Notes under the pieces: generated by a model
What the model was told of the DNA's origin: nothing
The model's database searches: none
Seen by the model: the letters and a program-made list of their open reading frames with translations, nothing else
In this document: one piece after another, positions 61,037 through 64,000 of the stretch
How the letters are laid out: the number at the start of each line of letters is the position of its first letter
Numbering within the stretch: the first letter of the stretch is position 1
Made by a program: the position numbers and the translations under genes
Source: JACKCD01 sp041390905
Lineage (GTDB): Bacteria > Chloroflexota > Anaerolineae > Promineifilales > Promineifilaceae
DNA: 64,000 nucleotides
Assembly: GCA_041390905.1 (NCBI GenBank)
Contig: JAWKPA010000013.1
Span: forward strand, 806,001 to 870,000
Direction of reading: 5' to 3'

Positions 61037-62836
61037 TTGCGTAAACAAGAGTTTCATCTGGAAAGTGCATACGCCTATGACCAATCCAGCCCGGTGCGCT
61101 GGATTTTTTCGCATATTTGGCGCTACAAATTGTTTCTACTAAGTTTTGTGGGCGGCCTTATGCTTTCAAACGGATTGAACGCGGCGATTCCACGGCTGAC
61201 GGGGGAGGCATTTAATGTGGTGCTGGGCGGGGCAGAAGGGGCAAACGGCCGTTTGCTCATTATTGCCCTCACCATCCTGGCCGGGGTCATCCTTCGCGCC
61301 ATTGGCGACGCCGGGGGGCAGTTCTCCATGGAATTTATTGCCAAGCGGCTGGAGCGAGATGCCCGCGACGAACTTTACCTTAACCTGTTGGGCAAAAGCC
61401 AAACCTTCCACAACCAGCAGCGTGTGGGCGACATCATGGCGCGAGCCAACAACGATGTGCGCGAACTCAATAACATGATGATGCCCGGAGCCGCCCTCCT
61501 CATTGACTCCATGCTGGGGCTGGTCATGCCCATCCTGTTTATTGGCTTTCTGCGCCCCGTGCTGCTGCTGGCACCGCTGCTGTTTGTGGTTGCCTATTAC
61601 TTTGCCCTGCGCCGCTACATGGCGCAGTTGAACCCCGTGTCCCACGCCATGCGCGAGACATTTGGTAACCTGAACGCTGGGCTGGCAGAAGCGGTAACGG
61701 GGATTGAGGTGGTGAAAACGGCGGCGCAAGAGTGGCAAGAGGTAAAGAAGTTTGCCTACAACGCCGGGCAGTACCGTGACCAGTTTATCAAAAACGGCGA
61801 AGTACAGGCTCGCTATTTGCCACCGCTTCTGCTTGGCTTTGCTCTGGCTCTGGCTCTGCTGCATGGGCTGCTCCTTTTTACCCAGGGGCAAATCGGTATT
61901 GGCGATCTGGTGGCCTATATGGGGCTGATGTTTTTGCTTCGCTTTCCCAGCTTTATCTCCATTTTTACCTTTTCGCTGGTGCAGCTTGGGCTGGCTAGTG
62001 CCGAGCGCATTTTGGAGCTGATGCAGCAGGAGACGGAGATTGATGAGAATGCGGCCGGCTACAGCCAGCCGATGCGCGGCGAAATCCGCTTTGAAAACGT
62101 GACCTTTGGCTATGATGGAGCCACCCCCATTTTGCAAAACATTTCGTTTACGGCCAGCCCCGGTGAAACGGTGGCGATTGTGGGGCAAACGGGCAGCGGC
62201 AAAAGCACGCTGACCAAGCTGGTGAACCGGACGTATCCGGTGGTGGCGGGGGAGAAAAACGGCCGTATTTTGATTGATGGCATAGACGTGGGCGCGTGGC
62301 AGCTTGATGCCCTGCGCTCCCAGATTAGCGCCATCGAGCAGGATATTGTGCTGTTTTCTCGCTCCGTGGCCGACAACATCGCCTTTGGGGTGGGCAAGGA
62401 TGTGGAGCGTGAGCTGATTGTGCAGGCGGCACAAGAGGCGCAGGCCCACGACTTTATCACCCAGTTCAAGGATGGTTATGACACCATCGTTGGTGAGCGC
62501 GGCACCACGCTTTCAGGTGGGCAGCGGCAGCGGCTGGCGATTGCCCGCGCCCTGCTTACCAACCCCAGCATTCTCATCCTCGATGACGCCACCAGTGCTA
62601 TTGACAGTGCCACCGAGGACAAAATTCAGACAGCGATCAACCGGGTGTCGGCCGGCCGTACCACCCTGATGATTACCCACCGCCTGTCGCAAATCCGCCG
62701 CGCCGACAAAATTTTGGTGCTGCGTCAGGGGCGGCTGATTGACCAGGGCAGCCACGCAGAGCTGCTGGAACGGTGTGGGCTGTATCAGCGGATTTTTGGC
62801 AGCCGCGTTAACCGCTCTCAGCCAATTGCCAAATAG
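61037..62836 (+). CDS. ABC exporter, fused permease-ATPase half-transporter
   Basis: A 599-aa MsbA/MDR-type half-transporter from a TTG start. The membrane domain (about 20-320) has six helices, including FLLSFVGGLMLSNGLNAAIP and ALLHGLLLFTQGQIGIGDLV. The ATPase (about 350-585) has VAIVGQTGSGKSTLTKLVNR, the Q-loop, signature TLSGGQRQRLAIARALL, Walker B SILILDDATSAID and H-loop MITHRLS. The residue after Walker B Asp is Asp instead of the catalytic Glu, as in the degenerate subunit of heterodimeric exporters (TM287-type), so a partner subunit should exist. None is encoded within the window; its 3' end overlaps convergent hisH by 19 bp. Confidence 0.93.
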   Translation: MRKQEFHLESAYAYDQSSPVRWIFSHIWRYKLFLLSFVGGLMLSNGLNAAIPRLTGEAFNVVLGGAEGANGRLLIIALTILAGVILRAIGDAGGQFSMEFIAKRLERDARDELYLNLLGKSQTFHNQQRVGDIMARANNDVRELNNMMMPGAALLIDSMLGLVMPILFIGFLRPVLLLAPLLFVVAYYFALRRYMAQLNPVSHAMRETFGNLNAGLAEAVTGIEVVKTAAQEWQEVKKFAYNAGQYRDQFIKNGEVQARYLPPLLLGFALALALLHGLLLFTQGQIGIGDLVAYMGLMFLLRFPSFISIFTFSLVQLGLASAERILELMQQETEIDENAAGYSQPMRGEIRFENVTFGYDGATPILQNISFTASPGETVAIVGQTGSGKSTLTKLVNRTYPVVAGEKNGRILIDGIDVGAWQLDALRSQISAIEQDIVLFSRSVADNIAFGVGKDVERELIVQAAQEAQAHDFITQFKDGYDTIVGERGTTLSGGQRQRLAIARALLTNPSILILDDATSAIDSATEDKIQTAINRVSAGRTTLMITHRLSQIRRADKILVLRQGRLIDQGSHAELLERCGLYQRIFGSRVNRSQPIAK

Positions 62837-63429
62837 TTGCGCAAAATTTGCAGCCCCACGCGCTGGCTTTTTTCCGGGTGGAATTGCAGCCCGTAGACAT
62901 TTTCGCGGTGGACGATGGCGGTAAACGGCCGTTCATAAACGGCCGTTGCCACCGTGTTTGCCGGGTCAACGGGGGCGCAGTAGTATGAGTGGACAAAGTA
63001 GGCGTGGTCACGCTGGTTGATGCCAGTCAGCAGCGGGTGATCCGCCGCAAATTCCAGCTCATTCCACCCCATGTGCGGCACTTTCAGCCCATTGCCCACA
63101 AAGCGCGTCACGTGGCCGGGAATCAGCCCCAGCCCGGTGTGGTTGCCCATCTCGTCGCTGCTGTCAAACAAAAACTGCATTCCCACGCAAATGCCCAGCA
63201 GCGGCACCCCCCGCGCCACCGCTTCCTGAATCGGCTCCTCCAGCCTCCGTGCCCGCAGTGCCCCAATGCCGGAGCCAAACGCCCCCACCCCCGGCAGCAC
63301 CAGCTTGCGCCCCCGCGCCACCACCGCCGGGTCAGCCGTCAGCTCCACCTCCGCGCCAATAAATTCAAATGCTTTTTGTGCCGAGCGAATGTTGCTCGCG
63401 CCGTAATCTATCATGGTGATTTTGGTCAT
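62818..63429 (-). CDS. hisH: Imidazole glycerol phosphate synthase, glutaminase subunit HisH
   Basis: It supplies ammonia from glutamine to HisF in histidine synthesis. The 203-aa protein from ATG 63429 has ITMIDYGASNIRSAQKAFE, KLVLPGVGAFG, the nucleophile motif LLGICVGMQFLFDSSDE with Cys, HMGWNELEF, AYFVHSYY and the His-Glu pair in QFHPEKSQ. An upstream in-frame extension to 63528 is not conserved. No hisF or other his gene is adjacent in the window. Confidence 0.95.
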   Translation of the reverse strand: MTKITMIDYGASNIRSAQKAFEFIGAEVELTADPAVVARGRKLVLPGVGAFGSGIGALRARRLEEPIQEAVARGVPLLGICVGMQFLFDSSDEMGNHTGLGLIPGHVTRFVGNGLKVPHMGWNELEFAADHPLLTGINQRDHAYFVHSYYCAPVDPANTVATAVYERPFTAIVHRENVYGLQFHPEKSQRVGLQILRNYLAIG

Positions 63430-63439
63430 AGTCGCAGCA

Positions 63440-63502
63440 TTAGAGATTGGAGACTGGAGATTAGAGATTGCTGTTCTTCTACAATCTCCAGTCTCCAATC
63501 TC
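63440..63502. repeat. Word-built inverted repeat, TTAGAGATTGGAGACTGG
   Basis: AGAGATTGGAGACTGGAGAT (from 63443) is answered by ATCTCCAGTCTCCAATCTCT (63483-63502). It is the fifth locus of the GATTGGAGA word family and has a near-perfect 20-base stem. It lies between the phosphoesterase stop (63510) and the hisH start (63429), both on the minus strand. Confidence 0.8.
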
Positions 63503-63509
63503 TGTTTTG

Positions 63510-64000
63510 TTAGTGCTTTATCCACCACTCCGCATGTGGCATTCCGCTAGCGAAGGCAGCTTGGTGAACGGCCGTTACATCCACTGCCACCTGCCGCAGA
63601 TCAACGGAAAAACGGCCGTTGGTGTCAGTGAGCAGCGCATATTCTGCCCACGGCGGTGTTTGCGCCTGCCCGTTCACCCGCAGATAGGGCATTCCCACAC
63701 TGCCAGGGTTTAGCAGCAGCTTGTCCTGATAGCGTCGGGCAAAGGGCTGGTGGGTGTGGCCGCCAGCAAAAATGGTGGCCGCCAAGCCATCGAGAAAGGA
63801 GGATAGCTCTGTGTCTGGGATGGTGGCAACAATGATGTCTTTGTTGTGGCGGGGCGAGCCGTGGAAGCAGAGCAGCGATTGGCCACCGAGATCCAACGTG
63901 ACCGTTTTTTGGAAGGTTTGGAGGAAGGCGCGATCAACGGCCGTTAATAGCCCCGCATTCCACAGGTCAATGTCACAAACCCGCCGATAGAAGTCGGAAT
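63510..64000 (-). CDS. Metallophosphoesterase, 5' end outside the window
   Basis: A partial gene; the frame stays open to the window edge, so at least 163 residues are visible, beginning within SDFYRRVCDIDLWNAGL. LLCFHGSPRHN and IFAGGHTHQPFARRY, followed by LLNPGSVGMPY, are the C-terminal motifs of YfcE/MJ0936-type phosphodiesterases. The metal-site motifs GD and GNCD should lie upstream outside the window. It may form a unit with hisH only by position. Confidence 0.85.
   Translation of the reverse strand, partial: SDFYRRVCDIDLWNAGLLTAVDRAFLQTFQKTVTLDLGGQSLLCFHGSPRHNKDIIVATIPDTELSSFLDGLAATIFAGGHTHQPFARRYQDKLLLNPGSVGMPYLRVNGQAQTPPWAEYALLTDTNGRFSVDLRQVAVDVTAVHQAAFASGMPHAEWWIKH

Noticed and set aside
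61166..62449. 427-residue minus-strand frame inside the ABC exporter gene
   Set aside because: His/Gln-rich antisense translation of a gene with every ABC motif.

Overview
The window looks like chromosomal DNA of a free-living, multicellular-type Chloroflexota (Anaerolineae/Caldilineae-like). I infer this from moderately high GC, abundant hybrid histidine kinases, two-component propeller proteins, a K+-independent membrane pyrophosphatase, WD40/TolB-like surface proteins and NBR1-type Ig domains. No rRNA, tRNA or CRISPR array was seen. The taxonomy is inference, not a search result.

Layout. 0-14.5 kb (all minus strand): a sensory block of three paralogous membrane-anchored propeller proteins, two REC-histidine kinases and one giant hybrid kinase. 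One propeller gene is translationally coupled (ATGA overlap) to a kinase. 14.8-27.8 kb (all plus strand): a nine-gene cluster of leaderless, beta-rich TULIP-like proteins (418, 490, 224, 235, 319 and 433 aa, several paralogous) with a polyprenyl synthetase, an endonuclease/exonuclease/phosphatase-fold enzyme and a 1372-aa protein. This is my best candidate for an undescribed multi-gene system. 28-31.6 kb: a solute-binding lipoprotein, a frameshifted D12-class DNA adenine methylase and a nucleotidyltransferase/small-protein pair. 31.6-40.4 kb: housekeeping pth, mfd and hppA, interrupted by a toxin-antitoxin islet (mazF-type pair, mfd 3'-end duplicate, nonsense-mutated brnT plus antitoxin). 40.5-50 kb: aroQ, a 1055-aa multidomain surface protein, a BaeSR-like two-component system, an IS5-type MITE, aat, a probable UGA-containing (selenocysteine) FrnE/DsbA oxidoreductase and prs. 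51-64 kb: phosphatidylcholine synthase, a WYL regulator, a 7TM hybrid kinase, metallophosphoesterases, a choice-of-anchor/phytase-esterase fusion, surE, an ABC exporter half and hisH.

Genome-scale signal. The palindrome AACGGCCGTT (core ACGGCCGT) occurs roughly 90 times in 64 kb by manual count, in all reading frames and in genes on both strands. At most sites I inspected the base composition flips sharply: G+T-rich on the 5' side and C+A-rich on the 3' side, read on either strand, relaxing back before the next site. The result is a sawtooth of GC skew. I know of no description of this and regard it as the most interesting observation. A second layer is a family of about ten nested palindromes (AGAAGTTCAACTTCT plus its reverse complement), some inside ~94-bp MITE-like units, and a set of intergenic inverted repeats built from short reiterated words.
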